Assembly: GCA_004431415.1 (NCBI GenBank)
Contig: QPMI01000588.1
Coordinates: 124,001-188,000, forward strand
Source of the DNA: Cyanophora paradoxa
Taxonomy: Eukaryota > Glaucocystophyceae > Cyanophorales > Cyanophoraceae
Length of the DNA: 64,000 nucleotides
Reading direction: 5' to 3'
Part shown: one piece after another, positions 15,720 to 25,239 of the stretch
Layout of the letters: each line of letters opens with the position of its first letter
Position numbering within the stretch: the first letter of the stretch is position 1
Notes under the pieces: generated by a model
Told to the model about the DNA's origin: nothing
Seen by the model: the letters and a program-made list of their open reading frames with translations, nothing else
Databases searched by the model: none
Position numbers and translations under genes: made by a program

Positions 15720-18083
15720 ATGAACGCTGCCGCCAAGAAATCCCTGAAACGCCTTGTTGATTGGCTTCGTGAAGACGATGTCCTGTCTGAGAATATCGTA
15801 ATTCCTGTTGATCCTGATACCAAAAGACCGCTTTTCGCTCATAAAGACGGAACCTGGGATTGGGATAAATTCGATGAAGCCCTGAAATCCGGTAAGTATA
15901 CTGCTTGGGGCATTCTCGCTCGTAATATCCTGGTAATTGACTTCGACCAAGAGGAGGATTTCGCCAAATTCGAGGAGCAATTCCCTGATGATTTCGGTGG
16001 TGTTAATCCTCTTGCTAAAACCAAAAAAGGATATCATGCATTCTTTGCCCGACCTGTTGAGTTTGATTGTTGCAAGATTTGGGATAAAGCCGGTGCATTC
16101 AAAGGAAACCCTAAGATCGACTGCAAAACGATTGCATCCACTGGGACTGCTGGGGTAATTAATGTTTGCCCCAGTCCCAACAAAACATGGATCAGAGAGC
16201 CATGGGCATCTGAGTGTGAGTTGAATGAACCCAGTGCTGAGTTGCAAAAGTGGATTGTTGAAAACTACGAATTCCCCAAATATGCACATTCTTATTTTGA
16301 GAGGTGTGCTGAGGAGACTTTGCAGAAACATATTCTCTCTAAACTCGAAGAATTCGGTTTCATCTTGCCCACAATCATCAATGAGACCAAGATGGGATAC
16401 AATTTCACTGCTGAGAACAAAGGTCTGGTCTGTCCCTGCTGCAAGGGAAGCCATGACTCGAACAATTGGTATATTGTTCAAGGGAAGGAGAAGGACAAAT
16501 ATATTGTTTCGAGTTACAGTGCAAACTGCAAGAAGCGAAGCATCACTGTTCGTGTGAAGGAAGAGACAGATGTGAATATCGAAAATCTAATTGATCGGGC
16601 TGCTGGATCTGATGGAGCCCATCATGATGTTGCACAGGTTGCCTATCTTGTTCTGCAAGACAGATACAAGTATTCCAACAAGACCTGGTTCAAGTTCAAT
16701 GAGACATGTGGAGTCTGGGATATGGATAACACAGGTAAACGAATCTTTCTATGTCTGAGTGCAAGAGTTTGTCCTGTATTTCTGAAACGTGCAATTGAAT
16801 TCTCACAGAAAGCACTTCGTGATGAGGAAAATCGTAATTCGTTCGAAGATAAGGCAAAGATCTTGCTTGGAATTGCTAAGAGTCTCAAACAGTCTTCCTA
16901 CATCAAATCGCTTCTTAGTTTCCTCGAACCCTTGTTTGATGACAGGACCTTTTTCGAGAGACTTGATACTGTTCCCAACATCATTGGATTTACAAATGGT
17001 GTATTTGACTTGAACTCCATGACTTTTCGAAAGGGACTCCCAGATGATATGGTGAGCAAGACCGTTGGCTACGATTATACCACAGAAATCGACCAAGAGA
17101 AGGTTGCAAAGATTAAATCCATCTATGCAGACATTATTGAATCGGATACAGACCGCGAATTCATGCTGGGATTAATCGCCTATGCCCTGAGTGGTTTGAC
17201 AGAAAATCAGAGATACACTTGCTGGACTGGAATTGGAGCAAATGGGAAATCACTGCTCCAAGAGTTGGTGAAAGACACATTTGGTGAGTATTATGGGTCA
17301 CTGGACATGACATATTGGACTAAACCCAAGAAGAGTTCGTCAGAGGCTTCCCCAGAACTCGCCTGCATTCTTGGTAAACGAATTGTTTTCAGTAATGAAG
17401 CAGAAGATGGTGATATGCTTCAACTGAACAAAATCAAACAGGTTACTGGTGGGAATGAGATGAAGGTTCGAGCTCTTTTCAAAGATCTTGTTACATTCAT
17501 TCCCATGTTCCAGTTGTTCTTGTCCACAAATGACAACCTGGGAATCAGTAAACCAGATGCAGGCATTCAGAGGCGAATTATCTACTATCGATTCGAAAAT
17601 GTCTTTAAAGTGGATCCTCAGCCTGGTGAGAAGAAGGCAGACATCACTCTAATGCGTCTCATGAAGAATGATGACGATTATAAAATGGCGCATATGTCCA
17701 TTCTCCTGGAAATGTGGAGAACCCATTCTCTCAATGAATTCGTCACCAAACCTCCCCAGTCCATTGTTGATCAAGGAATGGAGTATTTCAATGAGAATGA
17801 CAAGATTGGAGAGTGGATTCGAGAGAATTATGAACTCACCAAGAGTCAGGGCGATTTCACTACAAGTGAGTCCATCATGAGTGACTTCAAGAGAGACCAC
17901 ATGGGCAAATCTGATGAGAAAATCACAGAATGCACTATCTTGAAGAGACTTCGCGAAGTCTTTAATGTGAAGGCTGAGAGAAAGCGAGTGAATGGTATTC
18001 TTTGCCGTGGTTACTTTGGGATCAAAAAGAAGCATAGTCGCAAGTTGGTGGATGACAGTGATGTTGAAGGTGGGGATGAGTAA
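15720..18083 (+). CDS. primase-helicase (AEP/PrimPol-like N-terminus, SF3/D5-like helicase), 787 aa
   Basis: The N-terminal region (about 60-190) shows ILARNILVIDFDQEEDFAKF (acidic DFD), KKGYHAFFARP (HxxF-type) and ASTGTAGVINVCPSPNKTW, the pattern of bifunctional primase-polymerase domains. The C-terminal half is an SF3 helicase: Walker A GIGANGKS at residues 504-511, a Walker-B-like GKRIVFSNEAEDGD segment near 555-570, then KVRALFKDL and FLSTNDNLGI (motif C/sensor Asn) and RRIIYYRFENVF. A D5-N-like region lies between. It would unwind and prime the viral genome. Size and architecture match primase-helicases of polinton-like viruses and virophages. It is apparently intact. No DNA polymerase palm domain is encoded elsewhere in the element, so the PrimPol domain or host polymerases may do synthesis. 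Confidence 0.9.
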   Translation: MNAAAKKSLKRLVDWLREDDVLSENIVIPVDPDTKRPLFAHKDGTWDWDKFDEALKSGKYTAWGILARNILVIDFDQEEDFAKFEEQFPDDFGGVNPLAKTKKGYHAFFARPVEFDCCKIWDKAGAFKGNPKIDCKTIASTGTAGVINVCPSPNKTWIREPWASECELNEPSAELQKWIVENYEFPKYAHSYFERCAEETLQKHILSKLEEFGFILPTIINETKMGYNFTAENKGLVCPCCKGSHDSNNWYIVQGKEKDKYIVSSYSANCKKRSITVRVKEETDVNIENLIDRAAGSDGAHHDVAQVAYLVLQDRYKYSNKTWFKFNETCGVWDMDNTGKRIFLCLSARVCPVFLKRAIEFSQKALRDEENRNSFEDKAKILLGIAKSLKQSSYIKSLLSFLEPLFDDRTFFERLDTVPNIIGFTNGVFDLNSMTFRKGLPDDMVSKTVGYDYTTEIDQEKVAKIKSIYADIIESDTDREFMLGLIAYALSGLTENQRYTCWTGIGANGKSLLQELVKDTFGEYYGSLDMTYWTKPKKSSSEASPELACILGKRIVFSNEAEDGDMLQLNKIKQVTGGNEMKVRALFKDLVTFIPMFQLFLSTNDNLGISKPDAGIQRRIIYYRFENVFKVDPQPGEKKADITLMRLMKNDDDYKMAHMSILLEMWRTHSLNEFVTKPPQSIVDQGMEYFNENDKIGEWIRENYELTKSQGDFTTSESIMSDFKRDHMGKSDEKITECTILKRLREVFNVKAERKRVNGILCRGYFGIKKKHSRKLVDDSDVEGGDE

Positions 18084-18182
18084 ACAAAACTGAATCGATT
18101 CTAATACTGATTGAATTTCTTATTTTTTAAAACCCTTACTGTAAATGGTTTGTGTGACAGCTGTGACACCTTTTTAATTGGG

Positions 18183-18285
18183 TGTGACGCCTGTGACGGC
18201 TGTGACGCCTACTTTCAAACTTTTTAAAATTTCAAAAATCTACAAACCTCTGAAAACAGGTGTCACAGGCGTCACAGGCGTCACA
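18183..18285. repeat. internal inverted iteron array
   Basis: TGTGACGCC, TGTGACGGC and TGTGACGCC (18183-18209), a core that is the reverse complement of the left-TIR core with small changes, then three GG(T/C)GTCACA units ending near 18285. It is the only copy outside the TIRs and lies in the 350-bp gap after the primase-helicase gene. A single TGTGACAG/TGTGACACC pair precedes it (18153-18170). It is a candidate internal origin or enhancer. Confidence 0.82.
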
Positions 18286-18437
18286 CCCAATTAACCACAG
18301 ACTCCCCCCTGTGGGTCGATGACTGTTTCGATTCTTAATCGGACAATATAAAAACGTATCGGAAATCGGTGTGTTTTGACAAAAATTGACTGGCGATTTA
18401 AAGGATCATTGCGTTTTCCCTTTGACTTTGACAGAAC

Positions 18438-18629
18438 ATGGATTATTTCGATGAAATTCGGCAGCAGCTGGTTGAAAATAATGATATTGCAGAGGTGGCG
18501 GAATATATTGCAAAGATCAGATCAATCAATGGTAGAACCTATCACAAGAAGCGTGTTTATGCAAGCAGACTCGACACAGTAAATGTATATGTCCCCAAAG
18601 GCACGAATGTGCGAATCATTAGAACCTGA
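18438..18629 (+). CDS. hypothetical viral protein, 63 aa
   Basis: MDYFDEIRQQLVENNDIAEV followed by YIAKIRSINGRTYHKKRVYA and VNVYVPKGTNVRIIRT: an acidic helical N-terminus and a basic beta-rich C-terminus. A weak version of the early motif (TGACAAAAATTGAC, about 18377) lies about 60 bp upstream. No family recognised. It may be a small DNA-binding regulator, given its charge split and its place between the iteron array and the fibre genes. Confidence 0.5.
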   Translation: MDYFDEIRQQLVENNDIAEVAEYIAKIRSINGRTYHKKRVYASRLDTVNVYVPKGTNVRIIRT

Positions 18630-18686
18630 AAAAATGCGAAATGCGTTTAAAACGCCCAAAAATAATATGTTCCCTTAAAGTAAAAG

Positions 18687-21600
18687 ATGCCCCGCCAATC
18701 CAATAGAATCATCAAAGAAAAGAAAAACGAAATACTTGGTCTCTTAGGAACCCTTTTAGTTACTGGTGATATTACAGAATTCGAATGTGATCGCCAGGCA
18801 GCAATCTTGGATAGGAGACCAAGATTATCTCAACTCACAGAAATTACAAATCGCCTCTATGATCGCTTTGAGAGAATGGAGGAGTTTAGGGATGAGGGTT
18901 TAAGGCTGGGAACAATTGAACCCGAGATTGAAGATGGGGAAGCAATGAACAAAGCATATTCTTGGTTGACCTATCGAGCCAGAGGGGAGGTTATCCAAGA
19001 TGGGATTGAATTCTTGGAGAGAATTGCACCCACTCTACCTCAGAGACTCAGACAGAAACTCCAAGACCTGAGAGCAATTAAAACTCGTCTCACATTCATC
19101 TGCAAGTTCACCAAAGTAAGCGATCCAAGGGTGTGGATCACCAAGTTCATTTACAGTGATTACCTTGTCATCACAAGATCTCGAAACATTGATGTTGAAC
19201 TGCGAAATGCACTTCAAGCAATGCAGGAACAGATGATGCAGGTGGACAGTTACAGACTGGATCGCATTGAGATGCTGAGAGTGGTAATAATGTCTTATGC
19301 TCCTGTGGGTGGTTGCTTCTTCTCAACACCTGAGTGGATTGGATCAAAGAGAGCAACTGTGAATGTGAAGAATATTGATGGGCAAGATTGCTTCAAGTAT
19401 GCAATCTTGGCTTACCTGCACCGAAATGATATTAATAAACACAAGAGCAATGAACCCAGCCAGTATAGAAGATGGTTAAACGAACTCAATTTCGAAGGCA
19501 TCCAGTTTCCAGTTGCCTGTGATGCAGAGGTTATTGATCGATTTGAGGAGCAGAACCCTGAACTGAGTATCAACATTTATGGTGCAGATAATCAAGCACA
19601 GTGTTTCTATCCTCTCCATCAATCCAGCAACCCCAGGAGAAAGACCAAGATTAACCTTTTATTAATCGAAAACGAAGAGGATGATAGAGGGCATTATATC
19701 ACCATCATGTCTCTGAGTAGACTTCTGAAAACCACCTTTGATAAAGCCCATGATGGTCGCATCTATTACTGTGAGACCTGTCTGTCTCGTTTCAGAACTC
19801 AGGAGAAGCTGGATGTTCATATAGAAGCGAATCGCTGCATTGATTGGAGGGAGAGCAAAGGTAAATGCCCAAAATCTGGAAGTCACATTGCATTTGGGCT
19901 TCAACATCTTCGCAAAACTGTGTGGCTTCCCACTATCTGCTATGTAAAAATGGATAGTCATTCGGTTCCAATTGATGAGAACCGCAGTAAGAGAGAGGTA
20001 AAATCGGTTTTTCTAACAGTTGTGATGGGAGATGAGGTGATCTATACATGGAGCGAAATAGATGAGAAACCGAAATTTGCATCAGCAGGTGATGATTTCG
20101 ACACCTTACATGGTGTTACTCTCTACCAAAGTAACACCATACCAGAGAGATTACGATTAGATGAATATTATGTGAATCGTAAAGGGATTGATGCAGGCAC
20201 CACAATGGAAGGTGAATTATACATCAGACCCCCTACAAGAATGCAGATAATTGCAGCAGGTGGGAATTTCGGTTTGATGGACACCAAACCAGGTATCTAT
20301 CTTACCAGCTACTATGCAGATGACATCCCAATGACAGGAGGATTGCTCTCTCTACCATCTGATCCAGCAAACTATGATGATAAAGATGCAGCAATCCAAA
20401 TTAATGTTACTGATGTTAGTGACTTAGATAGTTCAAGACCCAAATTAATATTCAGCAGAGAGAGATTGTTACCCAATGCTCTCATTGGAAACCGAGATGA
20501 CTACAAGAGATGCGAAATGTCATGGATAAAAACGAATTATAATGGTGGAGTTGGTGAGGGAGTTTTAGAAATCAATCAGAGGGCAGCAGCAAAGAATATT
20601 CACAATGAGACCATATCAAGAGTGGTAACAGAGGATTACCTTCAAGCCCAAAACTACATAGATGAAACAGAACTGAATACAATTATTGCAGGTATTAATA
20701 TTGGTGTGACAGGGGATTACCTTCCTCTCACAGGAGGGATTATTGATGGAACAGTGACAGCATGCAACTTCTTTGTCCATACTGAAAGCAATCAAACCTT
20801 CCCTGTTGTCCATCCAGGAAGTGAATATGAGATACCTGATGATCCAGCTATTATGCCCATAAAGATTGATCTCCCTTCTGATTATGTAGGAAGGGGTGAA
20901 CTCAAAATCATATCTTTCACAGGAGACTATAATGATCTCATTAATAAACCCACACCATCCAATTTACACCCTGTTGCATATTCGGGTAGTTTCCTTGATC
21001 TTAATAATCGAGCACACACCCACACAAAGGCAGAGATCACAGATTTCGCACACACTCACACTAAGTCCCAAATAACAGATTTTGCACACACCCACACCAG
21101 GGCAGACATTACGAATTTCGCTCACACTCATTTTAAATCGGAAATCACAGATTTCGCACACACCCACACAAAGTCACAGATTACAGATTTTGCACACACT
21201 CATGTAAAGAGTGAGATTACAGATTTTGCTCACAATCACACAAAGGCAGAGATTACAGATTTTGCACACACTCACACCAAGAGTGAGATAACAGACTTTG
21301 CTCATACTCATACTAAATCTCAAATAACAGATTTTGCTCACACACACCTTTGGGGAGATATTACAGATCGACCTACTCTGGATCCATTCACAGCAACCAC
21401 TATCAGAGCAAACAGCACAATGTATGTAGGATCAGGTCAGATTGTAGAGCCAGCAGGACCTATGTTTGAGGAAACATGGTTTTTCCACAATTCGCAGAAC
21501 TATTATGATCAAACTCTACTTGTCAGAGGAAATGCATATGCAAGGAATTTCTATGCTATGAACCCCACAGATAGCACCACTATTAGTAGATGTATTACAG

Positions 21601-21929
21601 AAGCAGATCTTACCAGTCAACTTAATGCATATTTCAATGGAAAAATTCAAGCAGGAAAGTATGTTTACACTACTCCTGCTATGAATTACAATAACTTATA
21701 TGTGTTCAATCTAACCATCTATTTTACCAGTGCATTTGCTTCTCCTCCTGTTGTAACAGCAACAGTAAGGCATGAAGGACAGGCAAATGCTACAACACCA
21801 GTCATATTTACTGTGAACCTGTTAAATGTTTACAGTAGTTATTTCACTTGTGAACTGTTTACTGATCCATATGCAATGGAAAACACATCCAAAACTGTAA
21901 CAATTCACTACATTGCTGTTGCAATTTAA
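18687..21929 (+). CDS. chimeric fibre protein: Polinton-polymerase N-terminal module plus His-x-His fibre, 1080 aa
   Basis: Residues 1-220 are a helical region of unknown type. Residues about 220-440 match the module found at the N-terminus of Polinton/adintovirus protein-primed DNA polymerases: NIDGQDCFKYAILAYL (C235), GIQFPV, INLLLIENEEDDRGHYITIM (H336), then a zinc finger C362-x2-C365-x12-H378-x5-C384. CPKSGSHIAFGLQHLRKTVW follows where the polymerase exonuclease domain should begin, but the acidic Exo I residues are not seen and no palm domain follows. Residues 776-895 are ten 12-residue repeats AHTHTK(S/A)(E/Q)ITDF, every one keeping H-x-H, as in metal-stitched trimeric phage fibres. The C-terminal about 150 residues are a beta-rich head. 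It would be a virion fibre, perhaps with a Cys-His catalytic module; function is inferred. Confidence 0.75.
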   Translation: MPRQSNRIIKEKKNEILGLLGTLLVTGDITEFECDRQAAILDRRPRLSQLTEITNRLYDRFERMEEFRDEGLRLGTIEPEIEDGEAMNKAYSWLTYRARGEVIQDGIEFLERIAPTLPQRLRQKLQDLRAIKTRLTFICKFTKVSDPRVWITKFIYSDYLVITRSRNIDVELRNALQAMQEQMMQVDSYRLDRIEMLRVVIMSYAPVGGCFFSTPEWIGSKRATVNVKNIDGQDCFKYAILAYLHRNDINKHKSNEPSQYRRWLNELNFEGIQFPVACDAEVIDRFEEQNPELSINIYGADNQAQCFYPLHQSSNPRRKTKINLLLIENEEDDRGHYITIMSLSRLLKTTFDKAHDGRIYYCETCLSRFRTQEKLDVHIEANRCIDWRESKGKCPKSGSHIAFGLQHLRKTVWLPTICYVKMDSHSVPIDENRSKREVKSVFLTVVMGDEVIYTWSEIDEKPKFASAGDDFDTLHGVTLYQSNTIPERLRLDEYYVNRKGIDAGTTMEGELYIRPPTRMQIIAAGGNFGLMDTKPGIYLTSYYADDIPMTGGLLSLPSDPANYDDKDAAIQINVTDVSDLDSSRPKLIFSRERLLPNALIGNRDDYKRCEMSWIKTNYNGGVGEGVLEINQRAAAKNIHNETISRVVTEDYLQAQNYIDETELNTIIAGINIGVTGDYLPLTGGIIDGTVTACNFFVHTESNQTFPVVHPGSEYEIPDDPAIMPIKIDLPSDYVGRGELKIISFTGDYNDLINKPTPSNLHPVAYSGSFLDLNNRAHTHTKAEITDFAHTHTKSQITDFAHTHTRADITNFAHTHFKSEITDFAHTHTKSQITDFAHTHVKSEITDFAHNHTKAEITDFAHTHTKSEITDFAHTHTKSQITDFAHTHLWGDITDRPTLDPFTATTIRANSTMYVGSGQIVEPAGPMFEETWFFHNSQNYYDQTLLVRGNAYARNFYAMNPTDSTTISRCITEADLTSQLNAYFNGKIQAGKYVYTTPAMNYNNLYVFNLTIYFTSAFASPPVVTATVRHEGQANATTPVIFTVNLLNVYSSYFTCELFTDPYAMENTSKTVTIHYIAVAI

Positions 21930-21948
21930 CTATTTCGTAATTATAAAG

Positions 21949-22995
21949 ATGACCTCTCTATTAGAAATCCCAAACTATGAACTTGCAGCCAAATCACTCC
22001 ATAGCACCTCTCATGGAGTAGTTGATTCAACCCCTGGGTATATTTGCACTGAAACTTCAAGTAATACCTCTTTTACAGAGAATAATATACTCAGAGTGAA
22101 AGAAATTCGATGTGATCGGAATGGAGGCAAGATAAGAACCACAGGTATTATTATCTCGAATAAAAATCAGGTTCAAGCAGGTCAAGTAGTCCCCGATTCA
22201 GCAGTTTATGATAATGTAGGTGGATTCACCACAGCACAGATAGTTACTTTTGGTAACACAAGCAATAGTTCCGCTCTTGTGGTCAAGAGTGGAGGAGCAT
22301 ACTTTGGAGAGGCATTAAAGGTGAATGGAACAGTAACAGCATCCATACTAAATGCTGGAAGTGGAATATTTGAGAGTCCAATAAATTTTGAGGGTGGGTA
22401 TAATGCGAGTAGTTTTTCAGTTGGTGTTGGTGTCTTTTCCACAATGGTAAACACACCTGAAATTGAAACAACAGATGCTTTAAATATAAAGAGAAATGCA
22501 GTGGTTACAGCAACCATAAACAATGTCTCCCCTTCAATAAATCTTATTAAATATCTGAAAGCTCCTCACCCTCGGTTTTGTATTGTTAATTATTCAACAT
22601 CAGCAGTTACTGTGGGAACTACATCAACAGCAAGGAGATTCACTTTTAATAGAACTCTTGTAGATGCAAGCAATAATATCACATTGTCCACAGGCACTTT
22701 TACAGCACCTGTCTCAGGAATTTATAGATTCTTCTTTACTGTTCAAATGTCAACAGCATCATCCACAGGTGAGTGTAGAGTTGCATTTAGAAAGAATGAT
22801 TTGGCTCTTTCCCCTCAAACGGTTCAAGAATTTTCAACTTACAATGGAAGGCGGAGTGTTCATATGGAGGCTTCTTTTGCTGTATATGCGAACGAATTTG
22901 TGAATGTTATACAAACCTGGACATCATCCATGCAATATGATGCTACAATACAAGGTATTACCTGTTTTGGGGGGCATCTCATCAGTAGATTATAA
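21949..22995 (+). CDS. fibre paralog A with C1q/TNF-like head, about 348 aa
   Basis: The frame is open from 21913, but ATG 21949 (MTSLLEIPNYELA) follows a TTATAAAG promoter-like string and gives the N-terminus shared by its paralogs. Conserved attachment segment: NNILRVKEIRCDRNGGKIRT, IISNKNQVQ, ALVVKSGGAYFGEALKVNGT. The C-terminal 140 residues (GTFTAPVSGIYRFFFTVQMS, VAFRKND, GGHLISRL) have the pattern of C1q/TNF-like jelly-roll heads, which trimerise and bind ligands. Likely a receptor-binding spike. The first of four tandem paralogs. Confidence 0.7.
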   Translation: MTSLLEIPNYELAAKSLHSTSHGVVDSTPGYICTETSSNTSFTENNILRVKEIRCDRNGGKIRTTGIIISNKNQVQAGQVVPDSAVYDNVGGFTTAQIVTFGNTSNSSALVVKSGGAYFGEALKVNGTVTASILNAGSGIFESPINFEGGYNASSFSVGVGVFSTMVNTPEIETTDALNIKRNAVVTATINNVSPSINLIKYLKAPHPRFCIVNYSTSAVTVGTTSTARRFTFNRTLVDASNNITLSTGTFTAPVSGIYRFFFTVQMSTASSTGECRVAFRKNDLALSPQTVQEFSTYNGRRSVHMEASFAVYANEFVNVIQTWTSSMQYDATIQGITCFGGHLISRL

Positions 22996-23017
22996 ACTTT
23001 TTGTTGGGACTTTATAG

Positions 23018-24040
23018 ATGGCTACCCAAATCGCAGTTCCTGTTTTCTGTTATGCAGCACCTAAATTGCATCAACTGAACCACACAGTTACAGATGCTAT
23101 TCCCGGGTTTATTTGCACAGAAACCACAGGAGCAGATTCGTTTACTCAAAATTCGATTATCAGATGCAAGGAAATTCGATGTGATAGAAATGCTGGAAAA
23201 ATAAGAACCACACAATTAATCGTAAGTAACAAGAATCAGGTTTTAACAGGTGGTGTAGTTGCTGATGCAGCTATTTATGATGATGCAGGTGGGGTGACCA
23301 CACCACAAATTGTTACTTTTGATGGGACAGAAAATAATGCAGCACTTGTAGTTAAATCAGGTGGAGCATGGATAGGTTCGGGAGCTTTTGTGAATGGAAC
23401 ACTCTCAGCTACAAATGTTTCAATTTCAGGAACAACAACATTTACAGGTGTTGTGAATGCAAATGGTGGGCTTTTTGTTCCTACTTATACAGTCCCTGTG
23501 ATGACCACAACCACAAAGATACAAACACCTGAAATAGATACAGGAGCAAATGTAGATCTGATTCTGAAACGAAATAGCACATAAGTCGCACGAATTGATG
23601 CAGGGGGTCTTACAATCGCAGCAAACTTTTATTTGAAGCAAGAAACCCAACCTCGATTTTGTGTTGGGTTTGGTGTAGCAACAAGAAGTGGAGTATATGG
23701 GCGCCTTACGAATTGGTTGCATGAATTCTTTGATAATACCAACTCATTCAATGTAGTAGAAGGGAAATTTACAGCGCCTATTAGTGGAGATTATAGATTC
23801 TCTCTTACTTCTTATAGTATTGTTACATCCTCTGTGAGTGTAGATCTGAAAGTAAATGATCAGAATGTTTCAACAGAATTCAATTTCAGGGTAAACAACT
23901 CTCAAACAGTAACCAACAAAACAATCAATTTGAGCGCAATACTTAGACTTGGAGCCGGGGATAATGTCTCTATTTATGCTATTGATACTTCCATTTCAGA
24001 GTTCACAACATTTAGTGGCGAATTGCTGAGCATAATTTAA
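23018..24040 (+). pseudogene. fibre paralog B with C1q-like head, in-frame stop codon
   Basis: Shares the attachment region with paralog A (NSIIRCKEIRCDRNAGKIRT, VSNKNQV, ALVVKSGGAWIGSGAFVNGT). A TAA at 23582-23584 interrupts the frame at codon 189, right after LILKRNST. The same frame then stays open from 23585 to the stop at 24038-24040 and encodes a C1q-like head (KFTAPISGDYRFSLTSYSIV, GELLSII). A is uninterrupted at the equivalent place (LNIKRNAVV). It is a single nonsense change or, less likely, readthrough. As it stands the product would be a headless 188-residue shaft. Confidence 0.75.
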
Positions 24041-24059
24041 TTTCTACAAGTAGTTTAGA

Positions 24060-24323
24060 ATGTCGAATATATATCAAGTGGTTCTTACAGATACAGAAAA
24101 TCTCGGAATGGAGTATTGCGCTTTATCTGTTCAAGATTGGATTGATAATGCTGTTCACAACAGGGCAAGAATCGCAATCGATGATATTGTTCAAAAAGAA
24201 ATTCAATCTTGCATCTCAGGTGGTATCCAAATACCAACCTCAAAGGAAGCGATTGTATTACAGGCATTCCAAAGGGGAACTGTAAAGAAAGGCATTGAGT
24301 ATAACAATGTCACAGAAGAGTAG
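24060..24323 (+). CDS. small fibre-cluster protein, 87 aa
   Basis: MSNIYQVVLTDTENLGMEYC, then QDWIDNAVHNRARIAIDDIV and EIQSCISGGIQIPTSKEAIV. The W-I-x-N-A-x2-x-R-x-R-x-AID-x-IV pattern resembles short proteins near structural/tail genes of tailed phages, whose role I do not know with certainty. It sits between fibre paralogs B and C, 19 bp after B, suggesting a fibre-associated or assembly factor. The alignment is from memory of the pattern only. Confidence 0.55.
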   Translation: MSNIYQVVLTDTENLGMEYCALSVQDWIDNAVHNRARIAIDDIVQKEIQSCISGGIQIPTSKEAIVLQAFQRGTVKKGIEYNNVTEE

Positions 24324-24361
24324 TGAACATTATTTTTCTTTCCTTCTTAGTAAAAGAAGCA

Positions 24362-25216
24362 ATGGGTGAATATAATCGAGTTCAACTTCCAATATATTCC
24401 CTTGGATCCCCTGCTATGCACTTTCGCCAGCATGAAGTTAATGATGAGGTTCGTGGTTTAGAATCCACAGAGAGACCCAATTCCAATGGTAACTCCTTTG
24501 ATAAAAATTCGATTATTCGAGTTAAAGAACTGAGAGCAGACAAGAATTCTGGTGTGGTTAAAACAACTCGACTCCTTGTCTCAAATGCGAATTTCTTCCA
24601 ACCTACCAATGGAGGTCCTGATGCTTACAGTGTAGACCTGAAAGCCCTCGATTTTGACAAGAATTCTGCTGCTGTAACTGTGAGATCAGGTGGAGCATTT
24701 ATTGGTGGTGGTTGCAGAGTTTCAGGTCAACTCTCCTCATCAATTGCATACAATGATGTCCCAGATACTCTTGAACAGAATGCTGAGAACCCACAACGAA
24801 TTCGGTTCTATACACCAGTTGCACAGCAACCTTTTCTGCATTTCTATGTTGCATCATCTGTCACTCTTGAAAATTCAGAATTGGTTTCCATTACAGGAAC
24901 TGATCGAGTGAGAAGGAATATTCCTCTTCCCACAGCAATGCTCTCAATGTGCAGAGCAAATAATAACCAACAAGGTCACAATTACCTATTCTTTGTTCAA
25001 GCATCCAACCATTTTGGTCGGGGATATTGTGTTTATAACAATCTGACATTTACTTATGATTTGTTTGTCACTGAGGTTGGAGTTTACAATACTATGATTA
25101 TGGGACTGAGAACAGATATAGCAGCTGTTTCAGCACTTCGTGGGGTAAACATTGCAGATATCTTCACAACAGGGTTTTACCAGGAACCAGATGTGATTGA
25201 TAACCCAACCCCATAA
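24362..25216 (+). CDS. fibre paralog C with distinct head, 284 aa
   Basis: The frame opens at 24323 with a non-ATG codon, but ATG 24362 (MGEYNRVQLPIYSLGSPAMH) follows a TAGTAAAAGAAG promoter-like string. The N-terminal attachment region matches A/B: NSIIRVKELRADKNSGVVKT, LLVSNANFF, AVTVRSGGAFIGGGCRVSGQ. The C-terminal half (TPVAQQPFLHFYVASSVTLE, NYLFFVQASNHFGRGYCVYN) is not C1q-like by eye but resembles the head of paralog D. It is probably a second receptor-binding type on the same attachment domain. Confidence 0.65.
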   Translation: MGEYNRVQLPIYSLGSPAMHFRQHEVNDEVRGLESTERPNSNGNSFDKNSIIRVKELRADKNSGVVKTTRLLVSNANFFQPTNGGPDAYSVDLKALDFDKNSAAVTVRSGGAFIGGGCRVSGQLSSSIAYNDVPDTLEQNAENPQRIRFYTPVAQQPFLHFYVASSVTLENSELVSITGTDRVRRNIPLPTAMLSMCRANNNQQGHNYLFFVQASNHFGRGYCVYNNLTFTYDLFVTEVGVYNTMIMGLRTDIAAVSALRGVNIADIFTTGFYQEPDVIDNPTP

Positions 25217-25239
25217 ATTATATATCACTTTAATGTAAA

